Shown here one piece after another: positions 44,474 to 53,792 of a DNA stretch of 64,000 nucleotides. The notes under the pieces are model-generated. The model saw only the letters and a program-made list of their open reading frames with translations, searched no databases and was not told the origin of the DNA. Source of the stretch: Actinocorallia populi (GTDB lineage Bacteria; Actinomycetota; Actinomycetes; Streptosporangiales; Streptosporangiaceae). Positions within the stretch are counted from its first letter, which is position 1. Each line of letters opens with the position of its first letter. The position numbers and the translations under genes were made by a program. Location of the stretch: NCBI RefSeq assembly GCF_002995495.1, contig NZ_PVZV01000013.1, positions 1 to 64,000 of the forward strand, read 5' to 3'.

Positions 44474-46033
44474 GTGAGCCGGATCGCAATCAAGCGCGCC
44501 CTGGTCAGCGTCTACGACAAGACGGGGCTGGAGGAACTGGCGAAGGGCCTGCACGCGGCCGGCGTCGAGATCGTCTCGACCGGCTCGACCGCGGGGCGCA
44601 TCGCCGCGGCCGGCGTGCCGGTGGTCAAGGTCGAGGAGCTGACCGGCTTCCCCGAGTGCCTGGACGGGCGGGTCAAGACCCTGCACCCCAAGGTCCACGC
44701 GGGCGTCCTGGCCGACAGGCGTCTGCCCGACCACGTCCGGCAGCTGGCGGAGCTGGACGTCGAGCCGTTCGACCTGGTGGTCGTCAACCTCTACCCGTTC
44801 ACCGCCACGGTCGCCTCCGGCGCCGGGCCGGACGAGTGCGTCGAGCAGATCGACATCGGCGGCCCCACGATGGTGCGCGCCGCTGCCAAGAACCACCCGT
44901 CCGTGGCGGTCGTCACCTCCCCGGACGCCTACGGCGCGGTCCTCGCCGCCGCCGCGGAGGGCGGCTTCACGCTGGAGCAGCGCAGGCGCCTGGCCGGTGA
45001 GGCCTTCGCGCACACCGCCGCCTACGACGTGGCCGTCGCCTCCTGGTTCGCCGGCGCCTACGCCCCGGACGAGACCGCCGCCGAGACCGGCTGGCCGGAG
45101 TTCACCGGCTCCACCCACACCCGCCAGGCGGTGCTGCGCTACGGCGAGAACCCCCACCAGCGGGCCGCGCTCTACACCGACGGCACCGGCGGCCTGGCGG
45201 CCGCCGAGCAGCTGCACGGCAAGGAGATGTCGTACAACAACTACGTCGACACCGACGCCGCGCGCCGCAGCGCCTACGACTTCGCCGAGCCCGCCGTCGC
45301 GATCATCAAGCACGCCAACCCGTGCGGCATCGCCGTCGGCGCCGACATCGCCGAGGCCCACCGCAGGGCGCACGAGTGCGACCCCGTCTCGGCGTACGGC
45401 GGCGTGATCGCGGCCAACCGCCCGGTCACCGTGCAGATGGCACGGCAGATCGCCGACGTCTTCACCGAGGTCGTCGTGGCCCCCGGCTTCGAGGACGGGG
45501 CGCTGGAGATCCTGCGGGCCAAGAAGAACATCCGGCTGCTGGTCGCCGAGGACCTGGCGCGCGAGCCGCGCACCGAGCTGCGCGCCATCAGCGGCGGCCT
45601 GCTGATGCAGGGCGCCGACCTGGTGGCCGAGGCCGGCGACAGCGCCGCGAACTGGGAGCTCAAGGCCGGCCCCGCCGCCTCCGCCGAGGTCCTGGCCGAC
45701 CTGGAGTTCGCCTGGAAGGCCTGCCGCTCGGTCAAGTCCAACGCGATCCTGCTCGCCTCCGGCGGCGCGTCCGTCGGAGTGGGCATGGGCCAGGTCAACC
45801 GCGTCGACTCCTGCCACCTGGCGGTGAACCGCGCGGGCGAGCGGGCGGCGGGCTCGGTGGCGGCCTCGGACGCCTTCTTCCCCTTCGCCGACGGCCCCGA
45901 GGTGCTCATCGCCGGCGGCGTGAAGGCGATCGTGGAGCCGGGCGGCTCGATCCGCGACGACGAGGTCATCGCCGCCTGCGAGAAGGCCGGGATCACCCTC
46001 TATTTCACGGGAAACCGCCACTTCTTCCACTGA
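44474..46033 (+). CDS. purH: bifunctional AICAR transformylase / IMP cyclohydrolase
   Basis: This 519-residue enzyme carries out the last two steps to IMP. The N-terminal cyclohydrolase has [19 protein letters not shown] and a TGSTAGRIA phosphate loop; the transformylase has [14 protein letters not shown] and the catalytic [11 protein letters not shown] with Lys and His. The end RHFFH is normal for the family. GTG 44474 starts the gene. Three repeats follow at once behind the stop codon, so the 3' untranslated RNA is highly structured. Confidence 0.97.
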   Translation: MSRIAIKRALVSVYDKTGLEELAKGLHAAGVEIVSTGSTAGRIAAAGVPVVKVEELTGFPECLDGRVKTLHPKVHAGVLADRRLPDHVRQLAELDVEPFDLVVVNLYPFTATVASGAGPDECVEQIDIGGPTMVRAAAKNHPSVAVVTSPDAYGAVLAAAAEGGFTLEQRRRLAGEAFAHTAAYDVAVASWFAGAYAPDETAAETGWPEFTGSTHTRQAVLRYGENPHQRAALYTDGTGGLAAAEQLHGKEMSYNNYVDTDAARRSAYDFAEPAVAIIKHANPCGIAVGADIAEAHRRAHECDPVSAYGGVIAANRPVTVQMARQIADVFTEVVVAPGFEDGALEILRAKKNIRLLVAEDLAREPRTELRAISGGLLMQGADLVAEAGDSAANWELKAGPAASAEVLADLEFAWKACRSVKSNAILLASGGASVGVGMGQVNRVDSCHLAVNRAGERAAGSVAASDAFFPFADGPEVLIAGGVKAIVEPGGSIRDDEVIAACEKAGITLYFTGNRHFFH

Positions 46034-46226
46034 GGCACGCCCGCCTGGCGGCGTGCCGCCCGTGGCTGGGCGTGCGCTGGCGTGCTGGACGTTCCGTTGA
46101 GATACGCCCGCCTGGCGGCGTGCCGCCCCATGACCGGACGCGCTGACGCGTGCTGGACGTTCCGCTGGGGCACGCCCGTCCGGCGGCGCGTTGCTCGGTG
46201 GCTGAGCGTGTGCCGGGCGGTCCGTT
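46032..46226 (+). repeat. three tandem 67-68-base repeats behind purH
   Basis: Units start at 46032, 46099 and 46167. Each begins with a form of GRGRYACGCCCGCCTGGCGG and ends with a form of GTGCTGGACGTTCCGTT. The first unit can form a perfect 8-bp stem (GGCACGCC / GGCGTGCC). The second keeps most of it and the third has decayed, so the array has been drifting since duplication. The first two bases overlap the purH stop codon. Confidence 0.85.
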
Positions 46227-46244
46227 AGTGTGGTCGAGTAGGGA

Positions 46245-46269
46245 GCGCCTCCGGTCAGTCCGGGGGCGT
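46245..46269 (+). terminator. hairpin behind the purH repeat array
   Basis: GCGCCTCCGG pairs with CCGGGGGCGT through ten positions, including G-U pairs, with a short loop and a weak T-run after it. It is a candidate terminator for purN-purH ahead of the next small gene. Confidence 0.4.
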
Positions 46270-46356
46270 TTCCGCTGATCATGAGCTCTTTTGTGGAGAG
46301 GTACTGGTAGGCTCCCGGTGATTTCTGCCCCAAGCGCCTTTTACCTTGGAGTCCCC

Positions 46357-46518
46357 GTGGAGTTCCTGATGAGTGCCGTGCTGGAGAATTCCGGCACCCT
46401 GGCCGAAGGCCGCCAGCTGATCGGCCTGGCCGCGGGGGCGTTCGCCGCCATGCTGGCCGCCAACGGCGGCTGGAAGCTCACCGACTGGGTGATGGCGCGC
46501 CGCGAGGGCGCCCGGTAA
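46357..46518 (+). CDS. small single-helix membrane protein
   Basis: This 53-residue protein has one hydrophobic helix (LIGLAAGAFAAMLAANGG) and a basic end (WVMARREGAR). GTG 46357 has GGAG five bases upstream; ATG 46372 is also possible. It is preceded by a TAGGCT -10-like box at 46308-46313, so it probably has its own promoter. No family is recognised. Confidence 0.6.
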   Translation: MEFLMSAVLENSGTLAEGRQLIGLAAGAFAAMLAANGGWKLTDWVMARREGAR

Positions 46519-46608
46519 CCGGGAGCACCACCTTCAGGGGGCGTCAAAGCCCTCTACTGAATCGGACATATCGCTCATGGTCCGGCCGTGCGCGGTGAGA
46601 CTGGCGAT

Positions 46609-47688
46609 ATGGATTCCGACAAGCTCCGCGCCTTCTGGGCCGCACGCCAGGGCCTGGACGGCTCGCTCGGCGCCGCCGACCCCGCCGAGGTGCTCGCCAG
46701 GACGGGCTGGGCCCGCTCCGCCGGCGGGTTCAATCCGTACCTGACCCTCTTCAGCCGTGCCGGAACCGGCCGCAGGGCGGCCGACGAGGAGATGGCCGGC
46801 GGCAGGATCGGGGAGATCCCCACCGTCCGCGGCCAGGCCTACGTGCTGCCCGAGGAGGACTACGGGCTCGGCCTGCGGACCAGTGAACCGGCCGCCCGCG
46901 CCGAGGTGCGGGCCAGCGAACGGCACGGGGTCGACCACCGGCTGCTCGACAAGGTCGTCGAGGTGCTCTACGAGGCGATCGGCGACACCCCGACCGACCT
47001 GTCCGACCTCGACCTGGCCGGCCTGCTGCCCGAGGGCGAGGCCGGCGAGCACACCCGCCTCGCCGCGCTGGCCCTGCTCCAGACGGCCGGAGCGATCAGA
47101 CGCGTCCCGCTGGAGGGCAGGCTCGACCGGCCCGAGCACGGCTACACGCGCTGGGCGGACCCGCCCCCCGAACCCGAGGGCGAGGACGCCAGGCTGGCCC
47201 TGGCCGAGCGGTACTGGGCCTGGATCGGCGCGGCCTCCCTCGAGCACTTCCGCCGCTTCAGCGGCCTGTCCGAGGCCGCCGCGCGAAGCGCCGTCGAACC
47301 CCTCGGCCTGCACCGGCAGGTCGACGGGGACCTGCTCATCCGGGACGTGGACGAGTTCGGCGACTACACCCCGCCGCGCACCCCGTCCTACGCCCTGGTC
47401 AGCGCCCTGGACGGCCTCCACCGGCTGCGGCACGACCTGGGTGCCGTGCTCGACCCCGAGCACGCCGGCCTGCGCGGCCTGCCCGCCCAGCCCGTCTTCG
47501 ACCGGGGCAGGGTCGTCGGCTTCTGGAACTTCGACGCCGACGACGGCACCATCGCCTGGACCACCTGGACCCGCCCCGACGACGCCCTGTACGAGGCGGT
47601 GGAACGGGCCGAGACGTTCATCAGGGACGAACTCGCCGACGTGCGCGGCACCGCCCCCGACAGCGTGCGCCCGCACGCGCTCGTATAG
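46609..47688 (+). CDS. winged-helix DNA-binding domain protein, AlkZ-like (HTH_42)
   Basis: This 359-residue protein has the N-terminal LRAFWAARQGLDG and the repeated winged-helix arrangement of the HTH_42/AlkZ family, whose members are DNA glycosylases that repair alkylation or interstrand crosslinks. Segments such as HTRLAALALLQTAGAIRRVP and AERYWAWIGAASLEHFRRF fit helices of the winged domains. The catalytic Gln/Asp signature is not certain here, so activity is unproven. ATG 46609 has no Shine-Dalgarno. The gene stands alone, 66 bases before folD. Confidence 0.72.
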   Translation: MDSDKLRAFWAARQGLDGSLGAADPAEVLARTGWARSAGGFNPYLTLFSRAGTGRRAADEEMAGGRIGEIPTVRGQAYVLPEEDYGLGLRTSEPAARAEVRASERHGVDHRLLDKVVEVLYEAIGDTPTDLSDLDLAGLLPEGEAGEHTRLAALALLQTAGAIRRVPLEGRLDRPEHGYTRWADPPPEPEGEDARLALAERYWAWIGAASLEHFRRFSGLSEAAARSAVEPLGLHRQVDGDLLIRDVDEFGDYTPPRTPSYALVSALDGLHRLRHDLGAVLDPEHAGLRGLPAQPVFDRGRVVGFWNFDADDGTIAWTTWTRPDDALYEAVERAETFIRDELADVRGTAPDSVRPHALV

Positions 47689-47754
47689 AGCACCCGGCAC
47701 CGCGCTCCCCGCCCGCCCTGGAACAATGGGGGCGACAGTGGCGGAGAGAGAGCG

Positions 47755-48612
47755 GTGTCGATGAGCGCACGGATTCTGGACGGCAAGGCCACGGCGGCCG
47801 AGATCAAGAAGGACCTCCAGCGGCGGGTCGCCGCGCTGGGGGACCGGGGGGTCGCGGTGGGGCTGGGAACCGTCCTGGTCGGCGACGACCCGGGCAGCCA
47901 GGCCTACGTGGGGATGAAGCACCGGGACTGCGCCGAGGTCGGCATCACCTCCATCCGCCGGGACCTGCCGGCCGACGCCGCCCAGGAGCAGGTCGAGCAG
48001 GCGGTCGCCGAGCTCAACGCCGACCCCGCCTGCACCGGGTACATCGTCCAGCTCCCGCTGCCCAGGGGTCTGGACGAGCAGCGGGTGCTGGAGCTCATCG
48101 ACCCGGCCAAGGACGCGGACGGGCTGCACCCGGTCAACCTCGGCCGGCTGGTGATGATGAAGGACGCGCCGCTCCCCTGCACGCCCAAGGGCATCGTCGC
48201 GCTGCTGCGGCGCTACGAGGTGCCGCTGGACGGCGCGGAGGTCGTGGTCATCGGCCGCGGCCTGACCGTCGGCCGCCCGCTCGGCCTGCTGCTCACCCGC
48301 CGCAGCGAGAACTCCACGGTGACGCTGTGCCACACCGGCACCCGCGACCTCGTCCGCCACACCCGGCGGGCCGACATCATCGTGGCCGCCGCCGGCGTCC
48401 CGGGGCTGATCACCGCCGACATGGTCAAGCCCGGTGCGGCCGTGCTCGACGTCGGGGTCTCCCGGGTCGACGGGAAGCTCGCCGGAGACGTCTCCTTCGC
48501 CGTCTCGGAGGTGGCGGGCTGGGTCGCGCCCAACCCCGGCGGGGTGGGGCCCATGACGCGTGCGATGCTCCTGTCGAACGTCGTGGAGTCCGCGGAGGCC
48601 TCCGCGCGCTAG
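47755..48612 (+). CDS. folD: bifunctional methylene-THF dehydrogenase / methenyl-THF cyclohydrolase
   Basis: This enzyme of about 284 residues interconverts methylene-, methenyl- and formyl-THF and so supplies purN and purH. The active-site region [14 protein letters not shown] has the catalytic lysine, [12 protein letters not shown] is the family signature, and [14 protein letters not shown] binds NADP; it ends with [15 protein letters not shown] 47755 lies seven bases after GGAGA, while ATG 47761 is also possible. Two tandem structured repeats lie between its stop and the FHA regulator gene. Confidence 0.96.
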   Translation: MSMSARILDGKATAAEIKKDLQRRVAALGDRGVAVGLGTVLVGDDPGSQAYVGMKHRDCAEVGITSIRRDLPADAAQEQVEQAVAELNADPACTGYIVQLPLPRGLDEQRVLELIDPAKDADGLHPVNLGRLVMMKDAPLPCTPKGIVALLRRYEVPLDGAEVVVIGRGLTVGRPLGLLLTRRSENSTVTLCHTGTRDLVRHTRRADIIVAAAGVPGLITADMVKPGAAVLDVGVSRVDGKLAGDVSFAVSEVAGWVAPNPGGVGPMTRAMLLSNVVESAEASAR

Positions 48613-48626
48613 GACGTGCTCCATCC

Positions 48627-48699
48627 GGCGACAGTCGGCCGCGTCGGGACGAGGACCGGCTGTCGCCTTTCGGGGATCCGGGGGTCGCCCCCCGGCCGG
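48627..48699 (+). repeat. structured intergenic repeat, copy A
   Basis: The first stem GGCGACAG / CTGTCGCC (48627-48634 with 48660-48667) encloses a loop with GGCCGC and GAGGA. It is followed by the second hairpin CCGGGGG-TCGC-CCCCCGG (48678-48695). It begins 15 bases past the folD stop. Confidence 0.72.
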
Positions 48700-48739
48700 A
48701 TGCCGCTCGCCCAGCCGGCCCCTCTGCCGGCTGGGCCCC

Positions 48740-48810
48740 GGTCAGACGGCCGCGGTGAGGCGGGGATCGTCTGACCGGCTTTCGAGGGTCCGGGGGCCGT
48801 CCCCCGGACC
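48740..48810 (+). repeat. structured intergenic repeat, copy B
   Basis: The first stem GGTCAGAC / GTCTGACC (48740-48747 with 48769-48776) has a different sequence from copy A but the same length. The loop keeps GGCCGC-N-GGTGAGGCGGGGATC. The second hairpin is a perfect 10-bp stem GGTCCGGGGG / CCCCCGGACC. Only 41 bases separate it from copy A. Confidence 0.75.
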
Positions 48811-48864
48811 GGTACTGCTCTTCGTCGGACCCTGCTGTCCCGCACTGCCCCGTGCGGGTCCTCC

Positions 48865-49545
48865 TCAGCTGGCCCGGCGGGTGACGGGGGTCCGCGCGGC
48901 GATGCCCGGACGGCGCGGCTCCTGGGTGAGGGGCATGGTGCGCTGAGCCTGCGGCGGTACCTTGACCGTCGGCAGGGGGCGGACCAGGCCCATGGCGATG
49001 ACCTCGTTGGCCAGACGGGTACGGCGGTTGATGCCCTCCGGGACACGGAACTTCTGGTACAGGCGAAGCAGGTGCTGCTTCACCGCCGCCTCGGTCACGA
49101 CCAGTTCGGCCGCGATGTCCCTGGCCGTCGCGGGGGCGACGAACGCCGCGTCCGACAGGGCCGGACGGCACAGCGCCGTCAGCACGTCGATCTCACGGCG
49201 GGTGAGCTCGGGCGCCACGGCCCGGCGCAGTTCGACCTCCGGATCCACCTCCTCACGGGGGATGCCCCCCAGCCTGCCCCGGGCGGACCCGAAGCTGATC
49301 ACGTCGCCGTCTTCGAGGACCCTGCGGGCGATCGGACGTCCGTTGACCCTGGTGCCGTTGCGCGACAGGCCCATGTCCACGACATAGACGTAGGGTCCCC
49401 GCCGCACCAGTTCCGCGTGCAGCCGGGAGACGCTCGGGTCCTCCAGGCGGATGTCCACCCCCTTTCCTCTGCCGACCGTCGTGACGTCGGGACGTAGCGG
49501 GATGACCGCGCCACTGTCCTCGATCCGTATGAACGGCCCCTCCAC
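48865..49545 (-). CDS. FHA-domain protein with LuxR-like C-terminal helix-turn-helix
   Basis: This 226-residue protein begins with an FHA phosphothreonine-binding domain (VTTVGRGKGVDIRLEDPSVS, RLHAELV, DMGLSRNGTRVNG), with the conserved G-R, S-x-x-H and N-G residues. The C-terminal half (PELTRREIDVLTALCRP, then VVTEAAVKQHLLRLYQKF) is a LuxR-type DNA-binding region without a receiver domain. So a phosphorylated partner, not an aspartate kinase, is likely to control DNA binding. GTG 49545 has GGGAGG seven bases upstream. It is divergent from the DUF3017 gene across a perfect inverted repeat. No Ser/Thr kinase is in the window. Confidence 0.82.
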   Translation of the reverse strand: MEGPFIRIEDSGAVIPLRPDVTTVGRGKGVDIRLEDPSVSRLHAELVRRGPYVYVVDMGLSRNGTRVNGRPIARRVLEDGDVISFGSARGRLGGIPREEVDPEVELRRAVAPELTRREIDVLTALCRPALSDAAFVAPATARDIAAELVVTEAAVKQHLLRLYQKFRVPEGINRRTRLANEVIAMGLVRPLPTVKVPPQAQRTMPLTQEPRRPGIAARTPVTRRAS

Positions 49546-49609
49546 TGTGGTTCCTCCCACTCAGTTAGCGACCCCTGTCGTGCGGGTTACCCGGCGTTGA
49601 CACGGTCAC

Positions 49610-49627
49610 ACCCACCTACTGGTGGGT
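49610..49627. promoter_or_regulatory. ACCCACC-TACT-GGTGGGT inverted repeat
   Basis: Seven-base perfect arms with a four-base centre lie between the FHA regulator and the DUF3017 gene, 13 bases downstream of a TTGACA box (49597-49602). The arrangement suits an operator for either gene. Metal-sensor (CsoR-type) sites have a similar look, but this is only a resemblance. Confidence 0.45.
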
Positions 49628-49680
49628 AGAACTTTCAACGGTCCGGGGTTTGCCATGGCGAGGGCTAAACTCACGGAGTG

Positions 49681-49968
49681 ATGACAACCGAGCAGGGAGA
49701 ACGCGCCAAGGGACGGCTTGCCGGGCACGTTCCCTACGCGATCGTTCTCGTCGGAGTACTGGGAGGGCTTTTCGCCTCCTGGCAGAACTTCCGCTTGGGT
49801 GCCTACATCATGGCCGCGTCGATGTTGTGCGCCGCGGCCTTCCGAGCTTTCCTGCCCGAGGAGAGACTGGGATTCCTCGTCACCCGCAAAAGGGTGACGG
49901 ACATCACGGTCATGGCCTTGTTGGGACTGGGTCTGGCGCTTTTTGCCTGGACCGCCCCTGGCGGGTAA
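49681..49968 (+). CDS. DUF3017 family small membrane protein
   Basis: This 95-residue protein has three short hydrophobic helices (YAIVLVGVLGGLFASWQNF, AYIMAASMLCAAAFRAF, DITVMALLGLGLALFAWT). It shows LPEERLGFLVTRKRVTD between helices two and three, a typical DUF3017 segment. In many actinobacteria this gene sits between folD and mdh, as it does here apart from the FHA gene and icd. ATG 49681 is used; the ribosome site GGAG is very close to it. Function unknown. Confidence 0.82.
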   Translation: MTTEQGERAKGRLAGHVPYAIVLVGVLGGLFASWQNFRLGAYIMAASMLCAAAFRAFLPEERLGFLVTRKRVTDITVMALLGLGLALFAWTAPGG

Positions 49969-49997
49969 GTGAGAACTTTGTCAACTATCGAAAACCC

Positions 49998-50025
49998 GGG
50001 GTGCAGGTCTAGACCTGTGCACCCC
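49998..50025 (+). terminator. hairpin between the DUF3017 gene and icd
   Basis: GGGGTGCA pairs with TGCACCCC, and inside it GGTC pairs with GACC across a TA loop, with a two-base bulge. It is probably the DUF3017 terminator or a leader hairpin of icd, 65 bases ahead of its start. Confidence 0.5.
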
Positions 50026-50090
50026 CTTCGATACCCTCCCCAAGAGCCTTACAAGGGACCGCAGGGGCGAGGAAAGGGAAGCCACCAGCC

Positions 50091-51308
50091 ATGCCCAAGA
50101 TCAAAGTAGAGGGACCGGTCGTCGAGCTCGACGGCGACGAGATGACCCGGATCATCTGGCAGTTCATCAAGGACCAGCTGATCCTGCCGTACCTCGACGT
50201 CGACCTGAAGTACTACGACCTGAGCATCGAGAACCGCGATGCCACGGACGACCAGGTCACCGTCGACTCCGCCAACGCCATCAAGCAGTACGGCGTCGGC
50301 GTCAAGTGCGCGACCATCACTCCCGACGAAGCGCGCGTCGAGGAGTTCGGGCTGAAGAAGATGTGGCGTTCCCCCAATGGAACGATCCGCAACATCCTCG
50401 GTGGCGTCGTGTTCCGCGAGCCGATCGTCATGCAGACGATCCCGCGCCTCGTCCCCGGCTGGACCCAGCCGATCATCATCGGCCGCCACGCCCACGGCGA
50501 CCAGTACCGCGCCACCGACTTCGTGGTCCCCGGCCCGGGCACCGTGACGATCTCCTACGTGCCCGAGGACGGCTCGGAGCCGATGGAGTTCGAGGTCGCC
50601 AAGTTCCCCGGCGGCGGCATCGCCATGGGCATGTACAACTTCGACGACTCGATCCGGGACTTCGCGCGCGCCACCATGCGCTACGCCCTGGACCGCAGGT
50701 TCCCGCTGTACATGTCCACGAAGAACACGATCCTGAAGGCCTACGACGGCCGCTTCAAGGACATCTTCCAGGAGATCTTCGACGCGGAGTTCAAGGCCGA
50801 GTTCGACGCGGCCGGCCTGACCTACGAGCACCGCCTGATCGACGACATGGTCGCCGCGGCGCTCAAGTGGGAGGGCGGGTTCGTCTGGGCCTGCAAGAAC
50901 TACGACGGCGACGTGCAGTCCGACATCGTCGCGCAGGGCTTCGGCTCCCTGGGCCTGATGACCTCCGTGCTGATGACCCCCGACGGCAGGACCGTCGAGG
51001 CCGAGGCCGCGCACGGCACCGTGACCCGGCACTACCGCCAGCACCAGCAGGGCAAGCCCACCTCCACCAACCCGATCGCCTCGATCTTCGCGTGGACCCG
51101 CGGCCTGGCCCACCGCGGCAAGCTGGACGGCACCCCCGCGGTCACCGAGTTCGCCGACAAGCTCGAGCAGGTCTGCATCGAGACCGTCGAGGCCGGCCAG
51201 ATGACCAAGGACCTGGCCCTGCTCGTCGGGAACGACACGCCGTGGCTGACCACCGAGGAGTTCCTCCACGCCCTCGACGTCAACCTGCAGAAGAAGATCG
51301 GCCAGTAG
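50091..51308 (+). CDS. icd: NADP-dependent isocitrate dehydrogenase (dimeric, type II)
   Basis: This 405-residue enzyme of the TCA cycle oxidises isocitrate to 2-oxoglutarate. It belongs to the eukaryote-like homodimeric class: [20 protein letters not shown] at the N-terminus, the substrate-binding [30 protein letters not shown], and [17 protein letters not shown] with the NADP-specific residues. Start ATG 50091 follows GAGGAAAGGGAAG. It has its own terminator and precedes mdh. Confidence 0.97.
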   Translation: MPKIKVEGPVVELDGDEMTRIIWQFIKDQLILPYLDVDLKYYDLSIENRDATDDQVTVDSANAIKQYGVGVKCATITPDEARVEEFGLKKMWRSPNGTIRNILGGVVFREPIVMQTIPRLVPGWTQPIIIGRHAHGDQYRATDFVVPGPGTVTISYVPEDGSEPMEFEVAKFPGGGIAMGMYNFDDSIRDFARATMRYALDRRFPLYMSTKNTILKAYDGRFKDIFQEIFDAEFKAEFDAAGLTYEHRLIDDMVAAALKWEGGFVWACKNYDGDVQSDIVAQGFGSLGLMTSVLMTPDGRTVEAEAAHGTVTRHYRQHQQGKPTSTNPIASIFAWTRGLAHRGKLDGTPAVTEFADKLEQVCIETVEAGQMTKDLALLVGNDTPWLTTEEFLHALDVNLQKKIGQ

Positions 51309-51331
51309 CGTCCGTCTTCCAGGCGTCACCG

Positions 51332-51363
51332 GAGCCGCGCACCTCGTCAGGGGTGCGCGGCTC
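51332..51363 (+). terminator. intrinsic terminator of icd
   Basis: A perfect 12-bp stem GAGCCGCGCACC / GGTGCGCGGCTC with an eight-base loop begins 23 bases past the icd stop. It is followed by the mdh promoter region. Confidence 0.75.
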
Positions 51364-51385
51364 CTCGCATGTGCCGGGACGATAG

Positions 51386-52435
<1,050 letters not shown>

Positions 52436-52453
52436 GCCGGCTTCGGCAGCAGG

Positions 52454-52480
52454 GCCCCGGAACGGTGTTCCGGGGCTTTT
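52454..52480 (+). terminator. intrinsic terminator of mdh
   Basis: A perfect 10-bp stem GCCCCGGAAC / GTTCCGGGGC with a GGT loop is followed by TTTT, 18 bases past the mdh stop. Confidence 0.9.
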
Positions 52481-52505
52481 CCCATGTCAGGGGCGCGGTC
52501 CCGGG

Positions 52506-53666
52506 TCAGGCGGCGTCCCGCAGGGCCTCGGCGAGGGCCAGGAGGCGCTCGTCGGAGTCGGGCGGGCCGATGAGGGAGAGGGCGACGGGCAGGCCGTCCA
52601 GGGTGCCCGCGGGCAGGCTCAGGGCGGGGGCTCCGGCGATGGGCGCCAGGCAGGCGTAGGGCAGGAGGCGGCTGCGGTCGCCCGGGGCGGTCAGGGGCGG
52701 GGGCGTCATGGGGGCGGTCGGGACGACCAGGACGGTGTCGCGGAGTCGGGCGCGCAGCAGGGCCGCGGTATCGGCCAGCGCGGCGCGGGCGCGGGCCGCC
52801 TCGGCGGAGGTGATCTTCGAGGCGCGGTCGAGGCGGGCCGCCACGCCGGGACCGAACTCCGGGGACTCGCGGGTGATCCAGTCGCCGTGTGCGGCCCAGG
52901 CCTCGCTGCCCTGGACGGTGGTGTGGGCGGCGACGGCGGCGCGCCAGGCGTCGGGGCCGCGGAACAGCGGGGTGCGGTCGGTCCTGAGGAGCCGGCGCAG
53001 GGCGTCCAGGGAGGGGCGCAGGGCGGCCCTGAGCTGGGCCGGGACGGGATGCCACAGGTCGTCCGGGAGCAGGAGCCAGGTCGGGGCGGGGTGCTCGGGA
53101 CGGGGGTCCAGGAGGGCCTCCGCGGCCCGGCGGAGGACGTCGGGGGTGCGGGTGATCGCGCCCGGGACGTCGAAGGAGGGGGCGAGGGGGACGCAGCCGG
53201 TGCGAGGGACGCGGGAGTGGGTGGGGCGCAGGCCGTAGAGGCCGGTGAAGGCGGCGGGGACGCGGCAGGATCCGGCGGTGTCGGTGCCGAGGCCGATGTC
53301 GGCCAGGCCGGAGGCGACGGCGGAGGCGGAGCCGCTGGAGGAGCCGCCGGTCAGGTGGCCGGGGGCGGCGGGGTTGCGGGGCGATCCGTAGTGGTGGTTG
53401 GTGCCGGCGAGGCTGTAGGCGAGTTCGTCGGTGTGGGTCTTGCCGGCGAAGGTGGCGCCCGCTTCGCGGAGGCGGGTGACGACGGCGGCGTCCCGGTCGG
53501 GCACGGGGTGGGTTTCGAGCCAGAGGGGGTGGCCCGCGCCGGTGGGGAGGCCCGCCACGTCGATGACGTCCTTGGCCGCGAAACTCAGCCCGGCGAGGGG
53601 GCCGGGGACGCAAGGCCCGCCAGGGGCGAGGGAGAGCCAAGGGATCATCGGGTCGATTTCCTGCAC
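52506..53666 (-). CDS. amidase signature family enzyme
   Basis: This 386-residue enzyme has the amidase-signature core: the catalytic lysine in LSFAAKDVIDV, and the glycine-serine segment GHLTGGSSSGSASAVASG with the cis-serine and nucleophilic serine in DTAGSCRVPAAF. The substrate may be an amide, a urea derivative or an amino-acid amide; gatB and gatC are not adjacent, so it is not the tRNA amidotransferase. GTG 53666 is chosen; ATG 53648 is also possible. It converges on mdh and lies divergent from the DUF11 protein gene. Confidence 0.88.
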   Translation of the reverse strand: MQEIDPMIPWLSLAPGGPCVPGPLAGLSFAAKDVIDVAGLPTGAGHPLWLETHPVPDRDAAVVTRLREAGATFAGKTHTDELAYSLAGTNHHYGSPRNPAAPGHLTGGSSSGSASAVASGLADIGLGTDTAGSCRVPAAFTGLYGLRPTHSRVPRTGCVPLAPSFDVPGAITRTPDVLRRAAEALLDPRPEHPAPTWLLLPDDLWHPVPAQLRAALRPSLDALRRLLRTDRTPLFRGPDAWRAAVAAHTTVQGSEAWAAHGDWITRESPEFGPGVAARLDRASKITSAEAARARAALADTAALLRARLRDTVLVVPTAPMTPPPLTAPGDRSRLLPYACLAPIAGAPALSLPAGTLDGLPVALSLIGPPDSDERLLALAEALRDAA

Positions 53667-53792
53667 GGAAGCATTCTCGCCGTTCTTGTGCGGTGCCGGG
53701 CCAACGAAGGACAAGAGACGGAGTGTCGTGCCCGCCGGTACCCGCCGTGATCGGTAGCCTGCCCGCCGTGATCGCGGAGTGGAGGGTGTCGG

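Noticed and set aside
46032-46226. CRISPR-like array behind purH
   Set aside because: The units are adjacent without unique spacers, there are only three, and they decay in sequence; no cas genes are present.
52506-53666. gatA (tRNA amidotransferase subunit A)
   Set aside because: The amidase signature is shared, but gatB and gatC are not adjacent, the protein is shorter than GatA, and its C-terminal part does not match GatA.
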